Of a DNA stretch of 64,000 bases, positions 54,394 to 63,700 are shown one piece after another (the stretch's first letter is position 1; the number at the start of each line of letters is the position of its first letter). The stretch is from the NCBI RefSeq assembly GCF_015330165.1, contig NZ_JADDXT010000002.1:618504-682503 (forward strand). Direction: 5' to 3'. Below the pieces are notes generated by a model that saw only the letters and a list, made by a program, of their open reading frames with translations, did not search any database and was not told where the DNA came from. This stretch comes from Zobellia roscoffensis. GTDB lineage: Bacteria > Bacteroidota > Bacteroidia > Flavobacteriales > Flavobacteriaceae. The position numbers and the translations under genes are program-made.

Positions 54394-55116
54394 CTATTCT
54401 GCCAATAAACGTTTAATATCTTCTTTAAGAATTGAAATTTGTTCCTTTTCTCCGTGGTCATTTTCACCTTGCTTCTCGGTAATAGCCCCTCTATAATAGA
54501 TAATAGGGTTTCCAAACTCATCGGTTCGCGAACGCAAATATCCTTCTTTATCTACCAAGGCAAACAATCCCGAATGCTCAAAACCACCCGGCGCATCCGG
54601 CATTTCCGAAGCAAAAATATTGAAACCATTATTAGCCAAATCAAAAACCTGCTCTTTATCTCCGGTCATTAAATGCCAATCCAAATCGGTTATACCATAC
54701 TTCTCGGCATATGCCTTTAAAATTGTTGGCGTATCAAAATCTGGGGTTATTGAAAATGAAGCTATTCCAAAATCATCATCATTCTTAAACTCATTCTGGA
54801 TAGATACTAAGTTCTCTGTCATTATTGGGCAAATAGAAGGGCAACTCGTAAAGAAAAACTCAACCACGAATACCTTTCCATTGTAATCCGAATTGGATAT
54901 TGCCAAACTGTCTTGATTAATTAAATCAAAAGAAGGGACACGTTTCTTTTCGCCGTTTAAAGTGATGTAGGACAAGGTACTTTTTGCCTTCTCAACATTC
55001 ATGCGGTCATTCTCAACTATAGTCCCATTAGAAATACGTTCTACGATTCTAGGAACAAAAATAATTCCGAAAATCAGTATTACCAAAGACACCCAAACGT
55101 ATGTATACTTCTTCAT
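54394..55116 (-). CDS. SCO1/SenC-type copper chaperone for cytochrome oxidase
   Basis: SCO proteins deliver copper to the CuA site of oxidase subunit II. The 240-aa product has an N-terminal membrane anchor (about 6-24) and a periplasmic thioredoxin-like domain with the copper-binding CxxxC (Cys92 and Cys96 in FFTSCPSICP) and the distal His (His181 in GFEHSGLFALVD). All three ligands are therefore present. The adjacent upstream gene (55143-55781) looks like a relative that has lost its cysteines. CuA-bearing subunit II itself is not in this window. Confidence 0.92.
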   Translation of the reverse strand: MKKYTYVWVSLVILIFGIIFVPRIVERISNGTIVENDRMNVEKAKSTLSYITLNGEKKRVPSFDLINQDSLAISNSDYNGKVFVVEFFFTSCPSICPIMTENLVSIQNEFKNDDDFGIASFSITPDFDTPTILKAYAEKYGITDLDWHLMTGDKEQVFDLANNGFNIFASEMPDAPGGFEHSGLFALVDKEGYLRSRTDEFGNPIIYYRGAITEKQGENDHGEKEQISILKEDIKRLLAE

Positions 55117-55142
55117 TTTAGCTGATAAGTCAAAAACTGTTA

Positions 55143-55781
55143 TTATTTCTGCCTGTCGGCACTATTCTTTTTTAGGGCCAAGCGATATTCCGCCAGTATG
55201 ATTTTCACATCATCCACCATCTTATTGTTCAACTCAGAAACGGATGTTGCGTCAAACCCATATAGCGTAGCCTCATCTTCACCTTCCGATCTCCCTCTAA
55301 GATTTAGGTCCTTATCTATAATGAAGGCGTATGATGTACTTAAATCATCCTCTAACTGCAAATCCGTTTTTAACGAAGCAAAAAAATCCTTCACTTGGTT
55401 TTCATCACCAAAAACAAAATTCCACTTTTTCATATCTATCAAGTGGCCCAGCTCCTTCTTTAATTCTGCGGCTTGTTCTTCAGTTCCTTTTGGCATCACC
55501 ATTACAAACTGAAAGTCTTTAAACTTATAAAAACGCTTGTAGATTTTTTGATTAAGATTGAAGGCATTACCATTTTTATTTTCAGGATTTGACCCTAAAA
55601 ACCCTACTATGGTAATCTTATCTTTAAAGGTTACGTCACTATCCATGGTAGCAACATCATCAACCCCCTTTGTCAACATTGAAAGTTTCCCAAAATTATT
55701 AACCCCTGAAGCAAAAAACAAATAGGCTACAATTGGCAAAATAAACAATATAACTAAGACCAAATACTTTTTTACCTGCAT
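55143..55781 (-). CDS. Cysteine-free SCO/thioredoxin-fold-like membrane-anchored protein
   Basis: The 212-aa protein has an N-terminal membrane helix (about 5-24), then a domain with a thioredoxin-like outline: KITIVGFLGSNPENKNGN where SCO proteins have the CxxxC, a middle strand (FQFVMVMPKG), and the ending YAFIIDKDLNLRGRSEG followed by a C-terminal helix. No cysteine occurs anywhere in the protein, so it cannot bind copper in the SCO way. Position and outline suggest a degenerate SCO paralogue retained in the oxidase block. The gene is preceded by a hairpin at 55820-55851 that could separate it from coxIV. The fold call is inference. Confidence 0.7.
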   Translation of the reverse strand: MQVKKYLVLVILFILPIVAYLFFASGVNNFGKLSMLTKGVDDVATMDSDVTFKDKITIVGFLGSNPENKNGNAFNLNQKIYKRFYKFKDFQFVMVMPKGTEEQAAELKKELGHLIDMKKWNFVFGDENQVKDFFASLKTDLQLEDDLSTSYAFIIDKDLNLRGRSEGEDEATLYGFDATSVSELNNKMVDDVKIILAEYRLALKKNSADRQK

Positions 55782-55819
55782 AAGAACGGGGTGCTAAACA
55801 TAAAAATTTAATCAACTAC

Positions 55820-55851
55820 AAAAATAAAAAAGACGGTTGTTAAACCGTCTT
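55820..55851 (-). terminator. Terminator/attenuator inside the oxidase block
   Basis: On the minus strand AAGACGGTT and AACCGTCTT pair as a 9-bp stem with a 4-nt loop, followed by T-rich DNA. It lies between coxIV and the SCO-like gene and may reduce expression of the maturation genes relative to the subunits. Confidence 0.75.
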
Positions 55852-55883
55852 AGTATGCTGTTAATTTATTAAGATAATATGAT

Positions 55884-56267
55884 TTAGAAGTTCCACTGTA
55901 TGAACCCATCTTTATAAACGTTGTAAACATAATCTGCTTCAAAAAGAAGGATGAACAACAGATATGCTACAAGGAAAATAGGCGTCCATACAATCGCTCT
56001 TCTCAAAGAACTCTTTTCATCACGTAAGTGCATAAAGTCCCAAGCTATATAATAAGCCTTCACCAAAGTGAGTATGATGAATATCCAGTTCAACAACTTC
56101 ATTCCTATAAAATAAGAATGTGTTAATGCTCTAGGTTTTACGATACCCAAAACCACTTCAATTGCAGTAATGATAGAAAGAAATATAAGTACTCCCCAGA
56201 TTTTTTGGGTATTGGACTTAAATTTTAACAGTCCTCTAAAAATCTCTAGTTTGTGTCCGTGTGCCAT
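55884..56267 (-). CDS. Cytochrome c oxidase subunit IV family protein
   Basis: The 127-aa protein has three membrane helices, the middle one with EVVLGIVKP and LLNWIFIILTLVKAYYIAWDFMHL, matching prokaryotic cytochrome C oxidase subunit IV (COX4_pro). It is a small accessory subunit of the heme-copper oxidase. The gene is 51 nt after subunit III on the same strand. A strong hairpin follows. Confidence 0.85.
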   Translation of the reverse strand: MAHGHKLEIFRGLLKFKSNTQKIWGVLIFLSIITAIEVVLGIVKPRALTHSYFIGMKLLNWIFIILTLVKAYYIAWDFMHLRDEKSSLRRAIVWTPIFLVAYLLFILLFEADYVYNVYKDGFIQWNF

Positions 56268-56318
56268 ATTATTATAATCTCAAATGCGTTATATATCGAT
56301 TTTCACGAAAAATAAAAG

Positions 56319-57308
56319 TTATACCAAGTAGAAGAAGGTGAATACAAATACCCATACTAAATCTACAAAGTGCCAATACAGACCTACTTTTTCAACCATT
56401 TCATAATGGCCTCTTCGCTCGTATGTACCTAAAATCACATTAAAAAATATGATTACGTTGATAACAACACCAGAGAAAACGTGAAAACCGTGAAAACCTG
56501 TTATAAAAAAGAAGAAATCCGCAAACAAACGGCTACCGTATTCATTACGAATTAAGTTAGCGCCTTCCACTACCAATTTACCATCTTTGATTTTCTTCAA
56601 AGACTCTTCTCTATTCAATAATGTTTTATGTCCTTCATGTTCACCCTCCTGAACTATAGCTTCAGTACGGATAAGAATACTTGGATTAGCTTTAAAACCC
56701 TCTACAACTTCATTGAAAGAGTAGCTAGGCTTATAACCTTCATCAAAGAACCAAACACCATTTTTATTTTCATGCTCAACTCGTTCCGTAGGTATTGTCT
56801 TGGCAAAATCACGAATAGCGGCGCGTTCACCAGTCTCGGCATTTACGAATTGCAAAATTCTTCCACCTTTTGTTTCGACCGCACCAAAATCACCTTTTAT
56901 AAAAGTACCCCATTCCCAGGCCTGAGAACCAACGAATATGGCACCACCAATAATGGTTAGAAACATATACCAGATAACGGCATTTTTCTTCATTTTATGC
57001 CCTGCGTCTACGGCTAAAACCATAGTTACAGAAGACATAATAAGAATGAAGGTCATAAACGCCACATAAATCATGGGATAATTACCATGAAAGAAAGGGA
57101 CGTGAGTAAAGACCTCATCCGCAATTGGCCATATTTCTATAAATTTAAACCTTGAAAAGCCGTAAGCAGCCAAAAAACCTGAAAAGGTTAAAGCATCAGA
57201 AACGATAAAAAACCACATCATCATTTTACCATATGATGCACCTAAGGGGCTGTTTCCGCCTCCCCACACGTTTTCTTCTGCCGTACCAGTTGTTACCGTT
57301 GAATCCAT
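56319..57308 (-). CDS. Cytochrome c oxidase subunit III with large internal insertion
   Basis: The 329-aa protein has the subunit III helices (MMMWFFIVSDALTFSGFLAAYG; SSVTMVLAVDAG; GSQAWEWGTFI; FFFITGFHGFHVFSGVVINVIIF; GLYWHFVDLVWVFVFTFFYL), with the conserved E of QAWEW and the WHFVDLVW ending. Between the third and fourth conserved helices lies a soluble region of about 125 residues (roughly 134-258) rich in charged residues, which standard subunit III lacks. The second subunit III protein (57406-57987) is shorter and lacks this. Subunits I and II are encoded elsewhere. The -7 box TAAATTTG at 57344-57337 lies 28 nt upstream, without a good -33. Confidence 0.9.
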   Translation of the reverse strand: MDSTVTTGTAEENVWGGGNSPLGASYGKMMMWFFIVSDALTFSGFLAAYGFSRFKFIEIWPIADEVFTHVPFFHGNYPMIYVAFMTFILIMSSVTMVLAVDAGHKMKKNAVIWYMFLTIIGGAIFVGSQAWEWGTFIKGDFGAVETKGGRILQFVNAETGERAAIRDFAKTIPTERVEHENKNGVWFFDEGYKPSYSFNEVVEGFKANPSILIRTEAIVQEGEHEGHKTLLNREESLKKIKDGKLVVEGANLIRNEYGSRLFADFFFFITGFHGFHVFSGVVINVIIFFNVILGTYERRGHYEMVEKVGLYWHFVDLVWVFVFTFFYLV

Positions 57309-57336
57309 ATATTTTGTAGTATGGTTAGATTTTGCA

Positions 57337-57344
57337 CAAATTTA
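57337..57344 (-). promoter_or_regulatory. Possible secondary -7 element before subunit III
   Basis: On the minus strand the sequence is TAAATTTG, a perfect TAnnTTTG, but no TTG lies 18-20 nt upstream. It might drive an internal transcript. Confidence 0.3.
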
Positions 57345-57405
57345 TAGTTTTCTTATGTATCGTGAAAGCACTATTCACATGAAAAACCAACTTTATTTAA
57401 TTTTA

Positions 57406-57987
57406 TTACCCCACGAAGTACATAAATGCCAGTAAATAAACCCATAACAGGTCTAAAAAATGCCAAAAAGTTGACCCAAGTTCTACTCCTAAATAATCCT
57501 GAGGCGTGTATTTACCCTTTATTTGATTGTATATGACTACTAACAATGTAATTATACCAACAGCAACATGCACAATATGCACCATTGCTATCAAGAAAAC
57601 GTAAGATAATTTAATGTTACTGGTTGGCCCTGTAAAGTAGTAGCCTGTGGCTATCATTTGAGAAAAGCCATTAAACTGAAATATAACAAAAGCTACTCCT
57701 AGTCCCAAAGTAACCAATAACCAGCTAGTTCCCATTTTAGAATCTCCCTTTTTAATGGCGTTCTTAGCCATTATATAGGCGAGGCTACTTACAATAATAA
57801 TAGCGGCACTAATCAAGAAAGAGCTTGGCAAATGTAAATCACTGATCCAATCTTCTCTTGAACTACTTACAATATACGCACTGGTCCAACCTGCAAACCC
57901 CATAAGAAGGCTTACGATTCCAAACCAGAGCATCATTTTTTTAGCCCTAGCATTTTTCTCTTTCCCCGTACCTCTTGTTAAATCCAT
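57406..57987 (-). CDS. Cytochrome c oxidase subunit III-like protein (short)
   Basis: The 193-aa protein has five membrane helices and ends like other subunit III proteins (HIVHVAVGIITLLVVIYNQIKG; STFWHFLDLLWVYLLAFMYF). It lacks the first two helices of mitochondrial subunit III, as is common in bacterial caa3/ba3-type complexes. Its stop and start fit tightly between ctaB (5 nt gap) and the longer subunit III (97 nt). Two subunit III genes in one cluster is a usual flavobacterial layout. Confidence 0.9.
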   Translation of the reverse strand: MDLTRGTGKEKNARAKKMMLWFGIVSLLMGFAGWTSAYIVSSSREDWISDLHLPSSFLISAAIIIVSSLAYIMAKNAIKKGDSKMGTSWLLVTLGLGVAFVIFQFNGFSQMIATGYYFTGPTSNIKLSYVFLIAMVHIVHVAVGIITLLVVIYNQIKGKYTPQDYLGVELGSTFWHFLDLLWVYLLAFMYFVG

Positions 57988-57992
57988 CTTGT

Positions 57993-58892
57993 TTAAATAA
58001 ACTTATCTATTACATAAACCACTTGCATTAGCGTAATATAACTAACACTGGCCAACATTAATTTCCGAGCGGTAACATTGTCTCTTTTCTCATATAATAG
58101 AAAAGCAAAAACCAACATAACCATTCCCATTAAAAATATAATAACAGCAGCCGGAACGGAAAGCTCCAACCTGCCCGTAAATCCAAAAACCGGTACTATT
58201 GATATAACCAACATCCAGATTGTATACATAATGATTTGTAACGCCGTACCCTTATCTTTTTTACCCGTAGGCAACATTTTAAATCCTCCTCTTTTATAAT
58301 CATCGTCTAACATCCAGCCTAAAGCCCAAAAATGTGGGAATTGCCAAAAGAACTGTATCATAAACAAAGTGCCTGGTTCAATACCAAATTCATTAGTCGC
58401 CGCTACCCAACCCAACATAAAAGGAATTGCACCTGGAAAAGCACCAACAAAAACGGCCAAAGGCGTCTTCGTCTTCAAAGGTGTATAGCAGCTTGTATAG
58501 AGAAATATAGAAATTGCCCCGAACATGGCTGTCTTAGGGTTCAAAATATAAAGGGAAACAACACCTAAAACGGTTAACAATACTGCTATAAAAAGTGCCT
58601 TATTTACAGACATCCTACCGGAAGGAATAGGACGATTTTGAGTACGTTTCATTAACGCATCCAAGTCTTTTTCTATAATCTGATTAAAAGCATTGGAAGC
58701 ACCAACCATACAATACCCTCCAAAAGCCAATAACAAAAGGGAAACGACATCTATCTGATAGGCTCCCAGTAAATACCCGGCCAAAGAAGAAAAAACCACA
58801 CTAATAGCTAGTCTAGCTTTTGTAATTTCTTTAAAATCGGCCATTGCCAACGCCAAAGTAGGAGCTGTTGCCGTATCCACCGCTGTCTTCAT
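57993..58892 (-). CDS. ctaB: Protoheme IX farnesyltransferase (heme O synthase)
   Basis: CtaB (CyoE) adds a farnesyl group to heme B to give heme O, the precursor of the heme A used by this oxidase class. The 299-aa protein is a UbiA-type polytopic enzyme with about seven to nine helices. The Mg/prenyl-diphosphate motif N.F.Q..EKDLDALMKRTQNRPIPSG and the second D-rich loop (WMLDDDYKRGGFKMLP) are intact. It is the first gene of the oxidase block and has its own promoter (58911-58941). A single-gene ATG is at 58892. Confidence 0.95.
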   Translation of the reverse strand: MKTAVDTATAPTLALAMADFKEITKARLAISVVFSSLAGYLLGAYQIDVVSLLLLAFGGYCMVGASNAFNQIIEKDLDALMKRTQNRPIPSGRMSVNKALFIAVLLTVLGVVSLYILNPKTAMFGAISIFLYTSCYTPLKTKTPLAVFVGAFPGAIPFMLGWVAATNEFGIEPGTLFMIQFFWQFPHFWALGWMLDDDYKRGGFKMLPTGKKDKGTALQIIMYTIWMLVISIVPVFGFTGRLELSVPAAVIIFLMGMVMLVFAFLLYEKRDNVTARKLMLASVSYITLMQVVYVIDKFI

Positions 58893-58910
58893 TCATCTTT
58901 TTTCGAACCG

Positions 58911-58941
58911 CAAAGATAGCTTTCAACCTCTATTTCTGCAA
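58911..58941 (-). promoter_or_regulatory. Promoter for ctaB and the oxidase block
   Basis: On the minus strand TTG (58941-58939) and TATCTTTG (58918-58911) are separated by 20 nt, matching the Bacteroidota consensus. The predicted start site is about 10-13 nt before the ctaB ATG. Confidence 0.7.
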
Positions 58942-59013
58942 CCAATTGGGCATCTTTATATTATCCACCCAACAGACCTAACAAACACAGTAGTATCGCC
59001 AAACAATACGGCA

Positions 59014-59046
59014 CAAAAAAAACCTGTCTACTTGTAGACAGGTTTT
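59014..59046 (-). terminator. Terminator after tonB
   Basis: AAAACCTGTCTAC (59019-59031) and GTAGACAGGTTTT (59034-59046) are perfectly complementary. On the minus strand the stem is followed by a T-run. It ends 22 nt after the tonB stop and isolates it from the oxidase block. Confidence 0.88.
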
Positions 59047-59067
59047 AATTTATAACTTATGAGCAGC

Positions 59068-59772
59068 TTATTGCAACTTGAAAGTAATAGGAATACTAAA
59101 TGGAACCCTTACAGCCCTACCACGTTGCTTACCTGGAGTCATCTTAGGAAGCTTACTGATAATACGAGCAGCTTCTTTTTCTAGATTCTTGTCCGGTCCA
59201 CGCATTCTAACGTTACCAATGCTACCATCTTTTTGAATGGTAAACATTACACTAACCCTACCTTGAACACCCATTTCTTGAGCAATTTCTGGGTATCTGA
59301 AGTTTTTACCAATGTGCTTTTGCATCATCTTCTGAAAACAAGCTCTTTTATCAGACTCACTTTCACAACCTGGAAAAATTGGCACATCTTCAATAACTGC
59401 AAAAGGTACATCTACATCTTCTACCTCTTCTTCTACAATTACATCTTCTACTTCGATGATTTCTTCTTCTTGACTAGTCTCTGTAGATTCGATTACAGTT
59501 TCTTCAACTTCCTCTTCATCTTCAACAACTTCAATAATTTCTGGAGCCGCTGGTGGCGGTGGAGGTGGAGGCGTCTTTATTTGCTCCGTCATAGGAACTT
59601 CTTCGTCCAATTCATCATCAACATTCATTGAGATATCGTAATCATTGGTCTTATCATACGTTTTCCACTCTAACGCAGTGTACACCAATGCCATTGTAAG
59701 TGCCAGTCCAACAACAAAATAGAGTCCGCTATTACGGCCTATATCTGCTTTCGGGTTCTTTTTCGGTTCCAT
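59068..59772 (-). CDS. Energy transducer TonB
   Basis: TonB couples the inner-membrane proton motive force to outer-membrane receptors. The 234-aa protein has one N-terminal membrane helix (about 17-34), a Pro-rich stretch (QIKTPPPPPPPAAPEII) and a strikingly acidic Glu/Val/Asp linker (about 85-125). A short Cys-bearing segment (FPGCESESDKRACF) precedes the TonB C-terminal domain (about 150-234: YPEIAQEMGVQGRVSVMFTIQKDGSI, ending VPFSIPITFKLQ). The FPGC start is typical of Bacteroidota TonB proteins. It follows the VanZ-like gene by 53 nt. Confidence 0.93.
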   Translation of the reverse strand: MEPKKNPKADIGRNSGLYFVVGLALTMALVYTALEWKTYDKTNDYDISMNVDDELDEEVPMTEQIKTPPPPPPPAAPEIIEVVEDEEEVEETVIESTETSQEEEIIEVEDVIVEEEVEDVDVPFAVIEDVPIFPGCESESDKRACFQKMMQKHIGKNFRYPEIAQEMGVQGRVSVMFTIQKDGSIGNVRMRGPDKNLEKEAARIISKLPKMTPGKQRGRAVRVPFSIPITFKLQ

Positions 59773-59825
59773 AATTTTGTATTTTAATGTTTGCTAATTT
59801 AATTAAATAATCCTTTAACAAGCAA

Positions 59826-60248
59826 CTAATTTTTCCATTTTAACCACCTTTCGCTTGAAAAAAGGGATTTAACGGCTAATGAGCCAAAGATTGCACCTAC
59901 GCTATTTGCCAATGCATCTAAAATATCGCCATGGCGATCTGCCGTAAAACTATATTGTAATACCTCAATAATTATACCATAAATAATAGCTCCAATTACA
60001 GCTAGAAAAACAGCTTTACGCAGCTCTATAGTTCCATTGGTTATTTCCTTTATAAATAATACGGCTAAAAAAGCAGCCCCAAAATAAAAAGAAAAGTGTA
60101 CCACCTTATCAAGGTTTGGAATATCTATATCCGCAGTATCCGTATCGGAAAAAGAAGCTAGACTTAAAAATGTAACGAACATCATCCAGCCTACAAATGC
60201 AATTGTATACTTGTGGTTCTTAAGCACCAATGAGCGATTTATAATCAT
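59826..60248 (-). CDS. VanZ-like family membrane protein
   Basis: The 140-aa protein has four membrane helices with the VanZ signature: a first helix (IAFVGWMMFVTFLSLASFSD), DKVVHFSFYFGAAFLAVLF, a third hydrophobic stretch and ADRHGDILDALANSVGAIFGSL. VanZ-like proteins have unknown molecular function. The start used here overlaps the 3' end of gcvH by 29 nt in another frame; a later Met (MMFVTFL) would avoid the overlap but would cut into the first helix. The gene order sprA-gcvH-VanZ-tonB occurs in other Flavobacteriaceae. Confidence 0.83.
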   Translation of the reverse strand: MIINRSLVLKNHKYTIAFVGWMMFVTFLSLASFSDTDTADIDIPNLDKVVHFSFYFGAAFLAVLFIKEITNGTIELRKAVFLAVIGAIIYGIIIEVLQYSFTADRHGDILDALANSVGAIFGSLAVKSLFSSERWLKWKN

Positions 60249-60600
60249 CTGCAGACAAAAGGTCGTCTACTTGAGAAGAATCACTGATCTTAATTTTAAC
60301 CATCCAGCCCGTACCATATGGGTCTGAATTTACATTTTCAGGAGCATCTTCTAATGCTTCATTGAACTCAATAATCTCTCCACTCAAAGGCTGAAATAAA
60401 TCAGATACGGTTTTTACTGCTTCAACCGTACCAAAAACTTCTTCTCTATCTAAAGTTTCATCTACGGTCTCTACTTCAACATAAACAATATCACCCAATT
60501 CACTTTGGGCAAAGTCGGTAATGCCAACTGTAGCAACATCTCCTTCCAACTTAATCCATTCGTGATCCTTGGTATACTTTAATTCTGCAGGTATATTCAT
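60220..60600 (-). CDS. gcvH: Glycine cleavage system H protein
   Basis: GcvH carries the methylamine intermediate of the glycine cleavage system on a lipoyl-lysine. The 126-aa product has the full family pattern: YTKDHEWIKLEGDVATVGITDFAQSELGDIVYVEVETV, the lipoylated Lys63 in TVEAVKTVSDLF, PLSGEIIEFNEAL and a C-terminal GTGWMVKIKISD. Its partners gcvP and gcvT are not nearby. It has a good promoter (60620-60651) and lies after sprA on the same strand. Confidence 0.96.
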   Translation of the reverse strand: MNIPAELKYTKDHEWIKLEGDVATVGITDFAQSELGDIVYVEVETVDETLDREEVFGTVEAVKTVSDLFQPLSGEIIEFNEALEDAPENVNSDPYGTGWMVKIKISDSSQVDDLLSADDYKSLIGA

Positions 60601-60619
60601 GGTCTTATTTTTATTAAAA

Positions 60620-60651
60620 CAAATGTATTGTTTTCTGAAAGAGTATTCAAA
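60620..60651 (-). promoter_or_regulatory. Promoter for gcvH (and VanZ, tonB)
   Basis: On the minus strand TTTG (60651-60648) and TACATTTG (60627-60620) are 20 nt apart. The predicted start site is about 13 nt from the gcvH ATG. No terminator is seen after sprA, so read-through is possible too. Confidence 0.7.
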
Positions 60652-60761
60652 AAAACAAGACCAAGTTGACGAGGAAATGAAAAAAATTACGCTAACTTAA
60701 TATTCCTTCTCTTAGATAGAGCTATCCCAGATGAGATTCGCCTACCGTTTAGAGTTCTAAA

Positions 60762-63700
60762 TTAGTTTCCAAAATTGTACCGTATCGTAAAGCCAGTGTT
60801 GATCGTAGTCTGCGGAAAGGCAGTAGATACAGCAAACTGAGAGAACGAATGGTCATAGAAGAACAGAGCGTTCAAGTTTTTGCTTAGCGCATAATCTGCA
60901 GTGAACTTAATAGATAATAAGTTCTGACCTGAAGTAATCTGATTGTTATCTATATCTAGGTTTCTAATTATAGTAATGTTATCCCTTAAGGTAACATCTG
61001 CCTTAAGGTTTAAATCTCCTTTTAAGCGGGTTTTATTTCCACCAATATTAGTTACAAACTTCACATCTTTAAAACGATACCCTAAACCAACAGTATATTC
61101 TTTACCGTTCATTTCGGTCATAAGGTTGTTATCAAAACTAAGTGCCAAGGTTCTGCTGGTTCTCATCTCTGCCAAGATGCTTACCGAGTTTTTCATTTCA
61201 AAATCTAGACGTACCAAGGGATTAAACTCATCGTTCAATACCACATTATTTAAAATAAGGTCTGACATTAAATCTCCGGTCTCAGAATCAACAGCTGCAA
61301 TACCATCATTCTCTAACTGCACTTTTTCAAGATTAGTTTGAAAAGAGTTGATGCTATATGCTGCACGATACCCATGACTCAAAGAAAAACGCTGAAACCT
61401 TTTCTTAAACCATTTATTACGCATAAGGCCCGTAAACTTCAAATTCCAGTTAGGAATTGGTATTTGACGGAAAGCATCCAAGTTTACACGCTCCGCATCT
61501 TGACCTGTATATGCCGCAAAGAAAGCTGGAAGTAACACATCTTGTTGTGTTTTACCATATCCTACCGGAAAACCGGTATCCTCATCAATAACTGGTATCT
61601 GCCCCCTATCCGAAACCAAACGGTTAGCAATAGTAATCCTGTTCTGTTTGAATTGCTCAAAAGTTTTGGAATCAAACTCATCACTCTTATTAAAAACGGT
61701 ACCGATCATAACAGTTGAGATACTAAAATTCCCGTAGTTATTACCCAAAAGGTTATTATATTCCAACGAGCCGTCTGCATTGTTACGGATTACACTAAAA
61801 TTCTCTTGATAGCTGTCCGAAAACTGTCTGTCCGCAGATAAATCTATGGTCAAATCTTTAATAGGTTGTGCCGTAGCCGTAATATTAAGTTGTCTATTTA
61901 TATTTTGAATGTACTGCTCATTGAACTCCTCAAAACCGGTAAGCCATCCTTTTCTAGCCGCATCAAAACGCACATCTGCCTGACTACCGAATACAAAACC
62001 AACGGAAGGCTTTAACGAACCTACAAAACCAACCGACTGCGTATACCCTGGCAAAACCTTACCCCTGCTTTCATTATAGTTTACGTTTATACGCTTCACC
62101 ATGGTAAGAACGTCTACTGCCGTATTAAATAGTCCACTACTTTTCTTCTCTGTCTTTTCTCCGTCAGATGCAGGATTTCCAGCCTTATCTCTTCGCACTG
62201 GTGCTCTATTGGCAGCAGATTTACCACTACGCTTCTTAAGTCCTATCAGATCATAGAATTTTTGCATGGTTAAGTTAGCCGTAATATTATGAGTGCTGGC
62301 ATTCTGAACTGTATTAATATCCTCTAGAGCTACTTCGCTTAAAGCATCACCACCACGTTGCCAATCAAAATTACTGGTATAACTGTATTGTGCATTAATA
62401 AAGTCTAGCGCAGGAATCTTACTGAACGGAAGATCATAGTTCAGCTCTAATTGTTGTGCATGTCTATTAGGTTCTCCTAAATCCCAAAAACCGTCCCACA
62501 AACCTAAAGTTTCGTCTATACGTTGATCTTCTTCTCCTGTGCCTGTTAGATAGTCTTCGTAATAATTCCTTACTATATGGTTATTACTGGCAGTCATATT
62601 TAACCGCAACGACTTGGTAAGACTATAATTTACCGCATATTGCCAATTGAACTGGTAATTTCTTTGTTGTAGGGTGGGTAGTTCTAATTTATCAACACCC
62701 TCTTCCACAACATCTCTAAAACGTTGTTGGTTAAACTGTCTATCTATATTAGAATTTACGGAAACACTTGTTGGTAGCAAACTTAGGTTCAACTCCTTTA
62801 GCCACCTCCAATATTGACCGGTAAACAAAGAATCATTTTTCATAAACGGAGCCACCTCAACAGGTTTAAAATTATGATTATAGACAAAACCTGCAGCAAC
62901 GTTCTTATCTTCTAGAGAAGCTATTTCAAAATCTCTATGGTTGGTCTCGTTATATGAATAATTAAAAGTAAAGTTTTCTATATCATAGAAATTGGCATCA
63001 GCCTCTTCTCCTCTATCCTTACGAACGCCAATGAAATTTATGCTTGTTCGTTTTGTATAATCTTCCGCTTGCTGCTCAATAGCTTTTGCTTCTTCCGGAG
63101 TGTCTGCGGCATCAATCCTATCCTGCAATTTTAAATCGTCATAAACAGGGTCAAACTCAGGAGTTATCATTTGTTCCGATATCCCATAGTTAAACGGAAG
63201 TTGAATTCCCCATTTATTAGGCAACAACTGACCTAGGTTTACATTGGTAACCACATCATAAGAAAGAGCGTCTTCCCTAGCTCGTTCATTGGGCATCTGA
63301 TCAATAGCGCCAAAACCGGAAGTACTTGTACTACCTGTAGCGGAAACGTTGGCAAAATCCGCAAAATTAGCATCCACTGCAGCCAATGCGGCCCAACCAC
63401 CTTCATTATCCAAACCGGCCAAACGCAATTCATTAAACCAAACCTCACCCCTTGCCGGAACCCGACCTACGTTTTTCACACCCACCATCATACTGCGAAT
63501 GCTTCCTAGAGAAGGATTACCTTGGATTCCAATACGTAACCTACCCGGGGTTCGCGCAGAAAGTGCATCTACAGGAACTACTTCCCCATCTATTACTTCA
63601 AAATATCTTATTTCACTTAGATCACTACCAGCTATCCAAACCGACTTAACCTTATTAAGGTCCGCCAGCACAATCTCCATCTGGTTATTGTCCGGCCAAA

